Shown: positions 34,779-42,472 of the stretch, piece by piece | Layout: each line of letters opens with the position of its first letter | How positions within the stretch are numbered: the stretch's first letter is position 1 | From: an uncultured Ruminococcus sp. | GTDB lineage: Bacteria; Bacillota; Clostridia; Oscillospirales; CAG-272 | Length of the DNA stretch: 64,000 bases | NCBI GenBank assembly: GCA_902782445.1 | Contig: CACZNC010000002.1 | Location: 1 to 64,000, forward strand | Direction: 5' to 3' | Made by a program: the position numbers and the translations under genes | The notes under the pieces: model-generated | What the model saw: only the letters and a program-made list of their open reading frames with translations | Told to the model about the DNA's origin: nothing | Databases searched by the model: none

Positions 34779-36875
34779 TCAGTTTACACTGAAAAGCAGT
34801 TCCCCGTAGGTCGGGAAGGGCCAGTATTCCGCGGAGGTGACGGTCTCCGCCTCGTCGCAGAGAGCGCGCAGAGCCCCCATGGCCGAGATCACCGTGTCCC
34901 GGATGGCGAAGGACTGGGGACCGGTCTCGGCGATCTCCCGGGCGGCGTCCGCAGCCTTTTCCAGCTCGTCCACCCGCTCTTCGATCCCGTCGGCCAGAGC
35001 GGAGAGCTTTTCGGCCGTTCCGATTTCGTACCGGCAGGCCAGACCCGGGGACACGGCCTTTTTCGCCGCCGCATCCGAAGCCAGGACCGCCGCGTACTTC
35101 CCGACCGCCGGCAGGATCTGCCTTCTCGTCATGTCGATCATGGTGTTCGCCTCGATCAGCACGGTCTTGCAGTAGTTTTCGAGCATGATCTCGTACCGGG
35201 ATCTCAGCTCTTCGACGGTGAAGACGCCGTGGGAGGTGAGCATTTTGACGTTCTTCTCGGACAGAAGCTCCGGGAAGCAGTCGGGCGTCGTGCGGTAGTT
35301 CGCCAGCCCCCGGACTTCGGTCGCCTCCCTGATCCACGCGTCGTCGTAGCCGTTTCCGTTGAAGAGGATCCGGCGGTGGGAGGAGATGACGTCCCGGATC
35401 AGCGCGTGCAGGGTCTCTTCAAAGTCCTCCGCGCCCTCGAGCCGGTCAGCGAACTGCTTCAGGCTCTCGGCCACCGCGGCGTTGAGCATGATGTTCGCGC
35501 AGGCGATGGAGTTGGAGGAGCCGAGCATACGGAATTCGAATTTGTTGCCGGTGAAGGCGAAGGGGGAGGTCCGGTTGCGGTCCGTGGCGTCCCGGCTGAA
35601 CTTCGGGAGCACGTCGACCCCCAGCTTCATGACGGTCTTCTCCGCCGCGCTGTACGGTCTGTCCGCTTCGATGGCGTCCAAAATCGCGGTCAGCTCGTCG
35701 CCGAGGAACATCGACACCACGGCGGGCGGGGCCTCGTTCGCGCCGAGACGGTGATCGTTTCCGGCCGTCGCCACGGAGATCCGGAGCAGATCGGCGTAGT
35801 CGTCCACCGCCTGGATGACGGCGCAGAGGAAGGTCAGAAACTGCGCGTTCTCATACGGCGTCTCGCCGGGGGAAAGAAGGTTGATCCCCGTGTCCGTTCC
35901 GATCGACCAGTTGTTGTGCTTGCCGGATCCGTTCACTCCCGCGAAGGGTTTTTCGTGGAGCAGGCAGACGAGCCCGTGCTTTGCCGCGACCTTCTGCATG
36001 ATCTCCATCGTGAGCTGGTTGTGGTCCGTGGCGATGTTGGTGGTGGTATAGATCGGCGCGAGCTCGTGCTGGGCGGGGGCGACCTCGTTGTGTTCGGTTT
36101 TCGCGAGGATCCCGAGCTTCCAGAGCTCCTCGTTCAGCTCCTCCATATAGGCGGCGACTCTCGGCTTGATCGCGCCGAAATAGTGGTCGTCCATCTCCTG
36201 GCCCTTCGGCGGTCTCGTTCCGAAGAGGGTCCGGCCGGTGAACCGCAGATCGGGCCGCTGTTCGTACAGCTTCCGGTCGATGAGGAAATACTCCTGTTCC
36301 GGTCCCACGGAGGTGGTGACGCGCCTGACGTCCGTGTTCCCGAAGAGCCTGAGAATCCGCAGAGCCTCCCGGTTGATCGCCTCCATCGAGCGGAGCAGGG
36401 GCGTCTTCTTGTCCAGCGCGTGTCCCCCGTAGGAGCAGAAGGCCGTCGGGATGCAGAGGGTCTTTCCCTTGATGAAGGCGTAGGACGTCGGATCCCACGC
36501 GGTGTAGCCCCTCGCTTCAAAGGTGGCTCTCAGACCGCCCGAGGGGAAGGAGGAGGCGTCCGGCTCGCCCTTGATGAGTTCCTTGCCGGAGAACTCCATG
36601 ATGACCCCGCCGTCGGGAGCCTTTGCGATGAAGCTGTCGTGCTTCTCCGCCGTGATGCCGGTGAGCGGCTGGAACCAGTGGGTGAAGTGCGTCGCGCCGC
36701 GTTCGACAGCCCAGTCCTTCATCGCCTCCGCAACAGCGTTCGCGACGCCGATATCGAGCTCCGCGCCTTCGTCGATGGTCTTGCGCAGGGAGGCGTAGAC
36801 CTTCGCGCTGAGTACCGCTTTCATGACTCTGTCGTCGAATACCATGCTGCCGAATGTATCCGTCAGGTTTTTCAT
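34779..36875 (-). CDS. glnN: Glutamine synthetase type III
   Basis: 698 residues from the ATG at 36875, after GGAAGGAGCGGAAC; a longer frame adds 32 residues encoded by the leader terminator and was rejected. The long form with an N-terminal insertion is typical of GSIII (about 700 residues). It opens with [15 protein letters not shown] and contains [16 protein letters not shown] (metal ligand Glu) and [16 protein letters not shown]. It assimilates ammonium into glutamine. It is the first gene of glnN-amt-asnB-carA-carB, is preceded by two attenuators, and is divergent from the glutamate synthase operon. Confidence 0.96.
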   Translation of the reverse strand: MKNLTDTFGSMVFDDRVMKAVLSAKVYASLRKTIDEGAELDIGVANAVAEAMKDWAVERGATHFTHWFQPLTGITAEKHDSFIAKAPDGGVIMEFSGKELIKGEPDASSFPSGGLRATFEARGYTAWDPTSYAFIKGKTLCIPTAFCSYGGHALDKKTPLLRSMEAINREALRILRLFGNTDVRRVTTSVGPEQEYFLIDRKLYEQRPDLRFTGRTLFGTRPPKGQEMDDHYFGAIKPRVAAYMEELNEELWKLGILAKTEHNEVAPAQHELAPIYTTTNIATDHNQLTMEIMQKVAAKHGLVCLLHEKPFAGVNGSGKHNNWSIGTDTGINLLSPGETPYENAQFLTFLCAVIQAVDDYADLLRISVATAGNDHRLGANEAPPAVVSMFLGDELTAILDAIEADRPYSAAEKTVMKLGVDVLPKFSRDATDRNRTSPFAFTGNKFEFRMLGSSNSIACANIMLNAAVAESLKQFADRLEGAEDFEETLHALIRDVISSHRRILFNGNGYDDAWIREATEVRGLANYRTTPDCFPELLSEKNVKMLTSHGVFTVEELRSRYEIMLENYCKTVLIEANTMIDMTRRQILPAVGKYAAVLASDAAAKKAVSPGLACRYEIGTAEKLSALADGIEERVDELEKAADAAREIAETGPQSFAIRDTVISAMGALRALCDEAETVTSAEYWPFPTYGELLFSVN

Positions 36876-36910
36876 GTTCCGCTCCTTCCGCCCCTTGGTT
36901 CGGGCTGTAA

Positions 36911-36964
36911 AATGAAAGAAAGGCAGTGCATCCCCCGGTGAGCGGGAAAGACGCCGTTGCCTTT
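36911..36964 (-). promoter_or_regulatory. glnN leader attenuator 2 (ANTAR-type hexaloop plus terminator)
   Basis: On the minus strand AAAGGC-[AACGGC]-GTCTTT forms a hairpin with a six-base loop (36947-36964). The loop has A at position 1 and G at position 4, as in ANTAR target RNAs. Its 3' arm overlaps an alternative terminator stem reaching 36919, followed by CTTTCATTTT. The two structures exclude each other. The glnN ribosome site follows directly. Confidence 0.65.
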
Positions 36965-36988
36965 TCTGCATAAATATGTGGACCCATC

Positions 36989-37039
36989 AAAGAAGAAAGC
37001 GCCTCTGCGAAAAACCTCCGCAAAGACGCCGTTGCCCTT
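36989..37039 (-). promoter_or_regulatory. glnN leader attenuator 1 (ANTAR-type hexaloop plus terminator)
   Basis: On the minus strand AAGGGC-[AACGGC]-GTCTTT (37022-37039) is a 6-bp stem with an AxxGxx loop. Overlapping it is a strong 11-bp terminator stem, GCGTCTTTGCG pairing with CGCAGAGGCGC (with G-U pairs), followed by TTTCTTCTTT. This is the first of two tandem attenuators between the glnN promoter and start codon. Confidence 0.75.
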
Positions 37040-37048
37040 GATGGCATG

Positions 37049-37077
37049 ATTATACACCGGGCGGGGCGAATTGTCAA
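37049..37077 (-). promoter_or_regulatory. SigA-type promoter for the glnN operon
   Basis: Minus-strand TTGACA (37072-37077) and TATAAT (37049-37054), 17-bp spacer, both perfect. Strong initiation followed by attenuators fits control at elongation. Confidence 0.9.
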
Positions 37078-37087
37078 GGGGGTCCCT

Positions 37088-37105
37088 TTCGCCGGATTGC
37101 ACAAA
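37088..37105 (+). promoter_or_regulatory. Conserved upstream box, copy 1
   Basis: TTCGCCGGATTGCACAAA. It matches 42270-42287 at 17 of 18 positions. Here it ends 52 bp before the -35 of the glutamate synthase promoter and 10 bp beyond the -35 of glnN, so it could serve both. Confidence 0.5.
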
Positions 37106-37122
37106 ATTATGCCAGGATCCTC

Positions 37123-37147
37123 TGCATAAATTTTCGATTTTTATGCA
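37123..37147. promoter_or_regulatory. Palindrome between the divergent glnN and glutamate synthase promoters
   Basis: TGCATAAA (37123-37130) and TTTATGCA (37140-37147) form an 8-bp inverted repeat around an A/T-rich centre, just upstream of the plus-strand -35. It may be an operator, or a hairpin if transcribed. Together with promoters and attenuators this accounts for 36876-37259. Confidence 0.45.
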
Positions 37148-37157
37148 CACTCCTCCC

Positions 37158-37187
37158 TTGACAGCCGCGCGGGGGGTGTGCTATAAT
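37158..37187 (+). promoter_or_regulatory. SigA-type promoter for the glutamate synthase operon
   Basis: TTGACA (37158-37163) and TATAAT (37182-37187), 18-bp spacer. Transcription should start just before the attenuator hairpin. Confidence 0.85.
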
Positions 37188-37195
37188 ACGGGCAA

Positions 37196-37247
37196 ATGAG
37201 CAAAGGCGTTCATTCCGTTTTTTCGGGATGGGCGCGTTTTTATTTTT
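37196..37247 (+). promoter_or_regulatory. Glutamate synthase leader attenuator (ANTAR-type)
   Basis: ATGAGC-[AAAGGC]-GTTCAT (37196-37213) forms a 6-bp stem with an AxxGxx six-base loop. Overlapping it, GCGTTCATTCCG (37206-37217) pairs with CGGGATGGGCGC (37224-37235) over 12 positions including G-U pairs, followed by TTTTTATTTTT. The start codon is only 12 bp further on. The hairpin and terminator are mutually exclusive. Confidence 0.75.
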
Positions 37248-37259
37248 CGGAGGAAGACC

Positions 37260-38363
37260 ATGAAACTGGAAGGAGAGGTCAGGATCCCCTCGGGCTGCGC
37301 CATCGCCGCGGTGATCGACCGGGACGGCGGCCGGATCCCCGGGAATCTCACGGCTGAGGCCATGCGTCCCATGCACGAGCGCTCCAACGGTCTCGGCGGC
37401 GGCTTCGCGGGCTACGGGATCTACCCCGAATACCGGGATTTCTACGCCCTGCATTTCTTTTTCAACGACCGGACGGCGCGGAAGGACTGCGAGGCGTTTT
37501 TGAAGGAACGGTTCGAGATCGTGAAATCCGAGCTGATCCCGACCCGCAAGATCCCCGCGGTCACGGACGAGCCGGTGATCTGGCGGTATTTCGTCGATCC
37601 GCTGAAATCCGTCCTTCTGTCCGAGCAGGTCGACGAGCGGGAATTCGTCGTGCGGACCGTCATGAAGATCAATACGGAAAACCGCGGCGGGTACGTCTTC
37701 TCCTCCGGAAAGAACATGGGCGCGTTCAAGGCGGTCGGCTATCCCGAGGACGTGGCGGAGTTCTACCGTCTCGAAGAATACGAAGGATATGCCTGGACGG
37801 CCCACGGACGCTATCCCACGAACACCCCGGGCTGGTGGGGAGGAGCGCATCCCTTCACCCTCCTCGACTGGTCCGTCGTGCACAACGGGGAGATCTCCTC
37901 CTACGACGCCAACCGCCGGTGGATCGAGATGTTCGGCTACAAATGCACCCTCCAGACCGACACGGAGGTCATCACCTACATCATGGACTATCTGCTCCGG
38001 CGGCAGGGACTGACCCTCGAGGAGGCGGCGTCCGTCGTCGCGGCTCCCTTCTGGTCCTCCATCGAACGGGAAGCGGATCCCGGAAAGCGGGAAAAGCTGA
38101 GCTATCTGCGCACGGTCTTCCCCTCCCTGCTGGTCACCGGGCCGTTTTCCATCATACTCGGCTTCGACGGCGGGCTGATGGCTCTGAACGACCGGCTGAA
38201 ACTGCGGTCGATGGTGGTCGGAGAGAAGGGAACGCGGGTGTATATCGCAAGCGAAGAGGCCGCGATCCGCGCAATGGAGCCGGAGATCGAAACCGTCTTC
38301 GCACCCGCGGGCGGAGAACCCGTGATCGTGACCCTGAATCGGAAGGAAGGAGGCGAGGAGTAG
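37260..38363 (+). CDS. Class II glutamine amidotransferase subunit of split glutamate synthase
   Basis: 367 residues, ATG after CGGAGGAAGACC. It is the amidotransferase (GltB domain 1 or GlxB-like) of a glutamate synthase built from separate subunits, as in archaea and many Clostridia. The nucleophile is Cys13 in KIPSGCAIAAVID, after a short N-terminal stretch rather than at position 2. Further marks are HERSNGLGGGFAGYG and HGRYPTNTPGWWGGAHPF. It releases ammonia from glutamine for the FMN subunit encoded next. First gene of a five-gene operon with one-base or four-base overlaps. Confidence 0.92.
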   Translation: MKLEGEVRIPSGCAIAAVIDRDGGRIPGNLTAEAMRPMHERSNGLGGGFAGYGIYPEYRDFYALHFFFNDRTARKDCEAFLKERFEIVKSELIPTRKIPAVTDEPVIWRYFVDPLKSVLLSEQVDEREFVVRTVMKINTENRGGYVFSSGKNMGAFKAVGYPEDVAEFYRLEEYEGYAWTAHGRYPTNTPGWWGGAHPFTLLDWSVVHNGEISSYDANRRWIEMFGYKCTLQTDTEVITYIMDYLLRRQGLTLEEAASVVAAPFWSSIEREADPGKREKLSYLRTVFPSLLVTGPFSIILGFDGGLMALNDRLKLRSMVVGEKGTRVYIASEEAAIRAMEPEIETVFAPAGGEPVIVTLNRKEGGEE

Positions 38364-39868
38364 TGGCGATCGCATATATCCAGCCGGAATTTGAAGTCGT
38401 GCGGAACGACAGCCGCTGTATCGCCTGCCGGGTGTGCGAGAGACAGTGCGCGAACGAGGTACACCGGTTCGATGCAGACCGCGGAATCATGCTTTCGGAC
38501 GAGACGAAGTGCGTGGACTGCCAGCGGTGCGTGAGCCTCTGTCCGACAAGAGCCCTGAAGATCGTGAAGAACCCGAACGCCTTCCGGGAGAACGCCAACT
38601 GGCAGAGCGCGACAATTAAGGAGATCTACAAGCAGGCATCCTCGGGCGGCGTGCTCCTCTCGTCCATGGGCAATCCGAATCCGCTCCCGGTGTACTGGGA
38701 CAAGATCCTCATCAACGCGTCCCAGGTGACCAATCCCCCCATCGACCCGCTGAGAGAGCCGATGGAGACCCGGGTCTTCCTCGGAAAGAAGCCGGACAAA
38801 ATCAGGCGCAGGCCGGACGGCTCCCTCGACACTTCCCTGCCGCCCCAGATCGGGCTTTCCATGCCCGTGATGTTCTCCGCCATGAGCTACGGGTCGATCT
38901 CCTACAACGCCCACGCGTCCCTCGCACGGGCGGCGGAAGAACTGGGGATCCTCTACAACACCGGCGAGGGCGGGCTTCACGAGGATTTTTACAAATACGG
39001 CGCAAACACCGTGGTTCAGGTGGCGTCCGGCCGGTTCGGGGTGCATGAAGACTACCTCGAAGCGGGGGCGGCCATCGAGATCAAGATGGGACAAGGCGCG
39101 AAGCCGGGGATCGGGGGACATCTGCCCGGGGCGAAGATCGTGGGGGACGTCTCGAAGACCCGCATGATCCCCGAGGGTTCCGACGCCATCTCCCCCGCGC
39201 CGCACCACGATATCTATTCCATCGAGGATCTGAGGCAGCTCGTTCTGTCCCTGAAAGAGGCGACGGAATACAAAAAGCCGGTGATCGTCAAGGTCGCCGC
39301 GGTCCACAACATCGCCGCCATCGCCTCGGGGATCGCCCGGTCCGGCGCGGACATCATCGCCATCGACGGCTTCCGGGGCGGTACGGGCGCGGCTCCCACC
39401 CGCATCCGGGACAACGTGGGCATTCCCGTGGAGCTTGCCCTCGCGTCCGTGGACAGAAGACTGCGGGACGAGGGGATCCGGGGGGATGTGTCGCTGGTGG
39501 TCGGCGGGAGCATCCGGTCGGCGGCGGACGTGGTGAAAGCGGTCGCTCTCGGCGCGGACGCCTGCTACATCGCCACGGCAGCACTGCTCGCTCTCGGCTG
39601 TCACCTCTGCCGGACCTGTCAGACCGGGCGGTGCAACTGGGGAATCGCCACCCAGAGGCCGGAGCTGGTGAAGCGGCTCAATCCCGACGTCGGCGCGGAA
39701 CGGCTCGTCAACCTCATGACGGCCTGGCGGCACGAGATCATGGAACTCATGGGCGGCATGGGGATCAACTCCGTCGAAGCCCTCCGCGGCAACCGCCTCA
39801 TGCTCCGGGGCGTCGGCATGACGGAAAAGGAACTCGGGATCCTCGGGATCGCCCACGCGGGGGAATAA
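38363..39868 (+). CDS. gltB: Glutamate synthase FMN/iron-sulfur subunit
   Basis: 501 residues from a GTG at 38363 that shares a base with the previous stop; AAGGAGGCGAGG precedes it. The N-terminus carries a two-cluster ferredoxin domain (CIACRVCERQC and CVDCQRCVSLCP). The rest is the GltB central FMN TIM barrel (QIGLSMPVMFSAMSYGSIS, IDGFRGGTGAAPTRIRD), including the 3Fe-4S motif CHLCRTCQTGRC. It converts 2-oxoglutarate plus ammonia and reducing power to glutamate. Reducing equivalents probably come from the FAD and ferredoxin subunits downstream. Confidence 0.94.
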   Translation: MAIAYIQPEFEVVRNDSRCIACRVCERQCANEVHRFDADRGIMLSDETKCVDCQRCVSLCPTRALKIVKNPNAFRENANWQSATIKEIYKQASSGGVLLSSMGNPNPLPVYWDKILINASQVTNPPIDPLREPMETRVFLGKKPDKIRRRPDGSLDTSLPPQIGLSMPVMFSAMSYGSISYNAHASLARAAEELGILYNTGEGGLHEDFYKYGANTVVQVASGRFGVHEDYLEAGAAIEIKMGQGAKPGIGGHLPGAKIVGDVSKTRMIPEGSDAISPAPHHDIYSIEDLRQLVLSLKEATEYKKPVIVKVAAVHNIAAIASGIARSGADIIAIDGFRGGTGAAPTRIRDNVGIPVELALASVDRRLRDEGIRGDVSLVVGGSIRSAADVVKAVALGADACYIATAALLALGCHLCRTCQTGRCNWGIATQRPELVKRLNPDVGAERLVNLMTAWRHEIMELMGGMGINSVEALRGNRLMLRGVGMTEKELGILGIAHAGE

Positions 39869-39871
39869 AGG

Positions 39872-40303
39872 ATGAAAAGAGTTTACGTCAACGAAGAGTG
39901 GTGCCTCGGCTGCCATCTCTGCGAATATAACTGCGCCTTCGCCAATTCCGGGAAGTCCGACATGGCCTCCGCGCTCAAGGGGAAGCCGATCTTCCCGCGG
40001 ATCCACGTCGAAGGTGACGAACGGGTGACCTACGCCGTCTCCTGCCGCCACTGTTCCGATCCGCTCTGCGTGAAGTCGTGCATCGCCGGGGCGCTTTCCC
40101 GGGGGGACGACGGCGTGATCCGGATCGAGAAGACCCGGTGCGTGGGATGCTTCACCTGCGTCCTCGTCTGTCCCTACGGCGCGCTCGCTCCGTCGGAGGA
40201 AGGCGTGATGCAGAAATGCGAGCTGTGTCTCTCGAACGCTTCCGGGGAACCGGCCTGCGTCAGGGGATGCCCGAACCGCGCGATCGTCTACGAGGAGAGG
40301 TAA
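39872..40303 (+). CDS. Four-cluster ferredoxin-type electron-transfer subunit
   Basis: 143 residues with 16 cluster cysteines in the HycB/DmsB pattern: CLGCHLCEYNC, CRHCSDPLCVKSC, CVGCFTCVLVCP, and CELC with CVRGCP. It probably carries electrons between the FAD subunit and the FMN subunit of the glutamate synthase. It starts 3 bp after the FMN subunit stop. Cytosolic. Confidence 0.9.
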   Translation: MKRVYVNEEWCLGCHLCEYNCAFANSGKSDMASALKGKPIFPRIHVEGDERVTYAVSCRHCSDPLCVKSCIAGALSRGDDGVIRIEKTRCVGCFTCVLVCPYGALAPSEEGVMQKCELCLSNASGEPACVRGCPNRAIVYEER

Positions 40304-40306
40304 ATC

Positions 40307-41545
40307 ATGGAAAACTACGTCATCATCGGCAACGGGACGGCGGCGGTCTCCTGCATCGAAGGGATCCGCTCGGTGGACGCGGGATCGCCTCTCACCGTGA
40401 TCTCCGCCGAAAAATACCCCGCCTACTGCCGCCCGCTGATCTCCTACGCCCTCGAAGGAAAGGCAAAGCCCGGGAACATGGACCAGCGTCCGGCAGATTT
40501 CTATGAGAAAAACGGATGTGAAGTCCTGTACGGGAAAAAGGCCGCGGGGATCGATCCGGAAAAAAAGACCGTGACGCTGGAAGACGGCTCGTCCCTGCCC
40601 TACACAAAGCTCTGCGTCGCGGCGGGATCCTCCCCCTTCGTCCCTCCCATGACGGGGCTGGACACGGTGGAGAAGAAGTTTTCCTTCATGACGATGGACG
40701 ACATGCTCGCCCTGGACGCCGCGGTCACGGAAGACAGCCGCGTGCTGATCGTCGGGGCGGGGCTGATCGGACTGAAATGCGCGGAGGGTCTGGCGGACCG
40801 AGTCCGGAGCATCACGGTGTGCGATCTGGCTCCCCGGGTCCTGTCCAGCATTCTCGACGAGGAAAGCGCGGCTCTGATGCAGGCAAAGCTGGAGGAGCAC
40901 GGGATGTCCTTCCTGCTCGGCGACACTGCCGACCGGTTCGAGAGGGACCGCGCCGTCATGAAGAGCGGAAAAACGGTCGGTTTCGACGTCCTCGTCCTGG
41001 CGGTGGGCGTGCGGGCCAACACCTCCCTCATCCGGGACATCGGCGGCCGGGTGAACCGGGGGATCGTCGTCGACACGCACATGCGCACGAGCATCCCGGA
41101 TATCTACGCCGCCGGGGACTGCGCCGAAGGGTATGATGCCTCCCTCGGGGCGAACCGCGTCCTCGCCATCCTCCCGAACGCCCGGTTTCAGGGCGAATGC
41201 GCCGGGATCAACATGGCGGGCGGGGAGCGGACTATCGACAACGCCGTCCCCCTCAATGCCATCGGCTTCTTCGGCCTGCACTGCCTGACGGCGGGGACGG
41301 CTCCCGAAGGCTGCGAAGTCCATGAAGAGCGCGGACCGGGAAAAATCAAAAAGCTCTACACGAAGGACGGGGTTCTCAAGGGCTTTGCCCTCATCGGCTG
41401 CGAAGAGCGGGCCGGTATCTACACCTCGCTCATCCGGGAAAAGATCCCGCTCGACACGCTTGATTTCGAACTGTTGAAGCACGCGGCGACCACGGCGGCC
41501 TTCTCAGGGAAGGAACGCAGACGGAAATTCGGAGGTGCGGTATGA
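40307..41545 (+). CDS. FAD-dependent NAD(P)H oxidoreductase subunit
   Basis: 412 residues. Two Rossmann motifs are visible: N-terminal YVIIGNGTAAVSCIEGI for FAD and VLIVGAGLIGLKCAEGL for NAD(P)H. The late FAD motif is DIYAAGDCAEGYD. This is the NirB/rubredoxin-reductase type of the pyridine nucleotide-disulfide family, without a redox CxxxxC pair. In this operon it is the likely electron entry point of the split glutamate synthase, replacing GltD. It overlaps the next gene by 4 bp. Confidence 0.9.
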   Translation: MENYVIIGNGTAAVSCIEGIRSVDAGSPLTVISAEKYPAYCRPLISYALEGKAKPGNMDQRPADFYEKNGCEVLYGKKAAGIDPEKKTVTLEDGSSLPYTKLCVAAGSSPFVPPMTGLDTVEKKFSFMTMDDMLALDAAVTEDSRVLIVGAGLIGLKCAEGLADRVRSITVCDLAPRVLSSILDEESAALMQAKLEEHGMSFLLGDTADRFERDRAVMKSGKTVGFDVLVLAVGVRANTSLIRDIGGRVNRGIVVDTHMRTSIPDIYAAGDCAEGYDASLGANRVLAILPNARFQGECAGINMAGGERTIDNAVPLNAIGFFGLHCLTAGTAPEGCEVHEERGPGKIKKLYTKDGVLKGFALIGCEERAGIYTSLIREKIPLDTLDFELLKHAATTAAFSGKERRRKFGGAV

Positions 41546-42264
41546 CGACGCTATACGCAAAGGAACTGGATCACCGCGCGCTGAACGAAGCGATCCGGCA
41601 GGCGGGAGACTCCGTCCGGATCACGGGATGCGCGGGACAGCGGTTCATCGGAGCGGGCATGAGCGGGGGAAGCATCGAGATCGTCGGGATCCCCGGCAAC
41701 GCCCTCGGCGCCTACCTCAACGGCGCGCAGATCACGGTGAACGGCAACGCCCAGGATGCGGTGGGCGACACCATGAACGGCGGGCGGATCGTCGTCCGGG
41801 GATCCATCGGCGACGCAGCGGGGTACGCCATGCGGGGCGGGGAGATCTATGTCCGGGACAACGCCGGTTACCGCGCCGGGATCCACATGAAGGAATACCG
41901 GGATAAGGTCCCCGTGATCGTGATCGGAGGATGCGCCGGGAGCTTTCTCGGGGAATATCAGGCGGGGGGCATGATCGTCGTGCTCGGTCTCGGCGCGGAC
42001 GGCCGGGGGATCGTGGGAGACTTCCCCTGCACCGGGATGCACGGCGGTCGGATGTTTCTGCGGGGGGATTGCAGAGGGATCGTCTTCCCTCCCCAGGTCA
42101 CGGCGAGGGAGGCGTCCGAACAAGATCTCGAAGCGATCCGGGGCCCCGTCGGGGAGTTCGCCGCGCTCTTCGGGCTGGACGCCGCCGGACTGCTTGCCTC
42201 TCCCTATACCGTCGTCACGCCGGACAGCGCCAATCCCTACCGCCGGATGTATGTGGAAAACTGA
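41542..42264 (+). CDS. GXGXG-domain subunit of glutamate synthase
   Basis: 240 residues of a right-handed beta helix with repeated GxGxG-like turns (GAGMSGGSIEIVGIPGN, GDTMNGGRIVVRGSIGDAAG, MHGGRMFLRG). It matches the C-terminal structural domain of GltB and FwdC. It lacks catalytic residues and scaffolds the synthase. Last gene of the operon, followed by a terminator. Confidence 0.9.
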   Translation: MTTLYAKELDHRALNEAIRQAGDSVRITGCAGQRFIGAGMSGGSIEIVGIPGNALGAYLNGAQITVNGNAQDAVGDTMNGGRIVVRGSIGDAAGYAMRGGEIYVRDNAGYRAGIHMKEYRDKVPVIVIGGCAGSFLGEYQAGGMIVVLGLGADGRGIVGDFPCTGMHGGRMFLRGDCRGIVFPPQVTAREASEQDLEAIRGPVGEFAALFGLDAAGLLASPYTVVTPDSANPYRRMYVEN

Positions 42265-42269
42265 ATCCG

Positions 42270-42287
42270 TTCGCCGGATTGCATAAA
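42270..42287 (+). promoter_or_regulatory. Conserved upstream box, copy 2
   Basis: TTCGCCGGATTGCATAAA, 17 of 18 identical to 37088-37105. It ends 51 bp before the -35 at 42339, versus 52 bp for copy 1. The constant spacing suggests an activator site. Confidence 0.5.
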
Positions 42288-42292
42288 GATCC

Positions 42293-42335
42293 GCCGCAGA
42301 GAACCGCCCGATTTCAGCGGCTTTGCGGCATTTTT
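42293..42335 (+). terminator. Terminator of the glutamate synthase operon
   Basis: GCCGCA (42293-42298) pairs with TGCGGC (42324-42329), with an inner CCGC/GCGG stem. TTTTT follows at 42331-42335. Confidence 0.7.
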
Positions 42336-42338
42336 CTC

Positions 42339-42367
42339 TTGACACGGGATGGTGAAGTGTGTATAAT
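42339..42367 (+). promoter_or_regulatory. SigA-type promoter for the GS-like/ANTAR operon
   Basis: TTGACA (42339-42344) and TATAAT (42362-42367), 17-bp spacer, both perfect. Confidence 0.9.
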
Positions 42368-42375
42368 GAAAACAG

Positions 42376-42430
42376 ATGAGCAAAGGCGTTCATTCCGAGA
42401 GTCAGGGAGTGGGCGCATTTTCTCTTTTTT
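42376..42430 (+). promoter_or_regulatory. GS-like/ANTAR operon leader attenuator
   Basis: The hairpin ATGAGC-[AAAGGC]-GTTCAT (42376-42393) is identical to that of the glutamate synthase leader. GCGTTCATTCC (42386-42396) alternatively pairs with the arm ending at 42416 (GGGAGTGGGCGC), followed by ATTTTCTCTTTTTT. The terminator loop and 3' arm differ from the first leader but pairing is kept, which supports a conserved RNA structure. Confidence 0.75.
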
Positions 42431-42472
42431 CCGGGGGATCAGCCCGGGTATCACGGTGAAAGAGGCGGCAAA

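Noticed and set aside
33606..36941. Open frame of 1111 codons on the plus strand
   Set aside because: It is antisense to amt and glnN, has an Arg/Asp/His-rich composition typical of reverse frames in high-GC genes, and shows no domain or ribosome site.
38102..41482. Open frame of 1126 codons on the minus strand
   Set aside because: Antisense shadow of the glutamate synthase operon.
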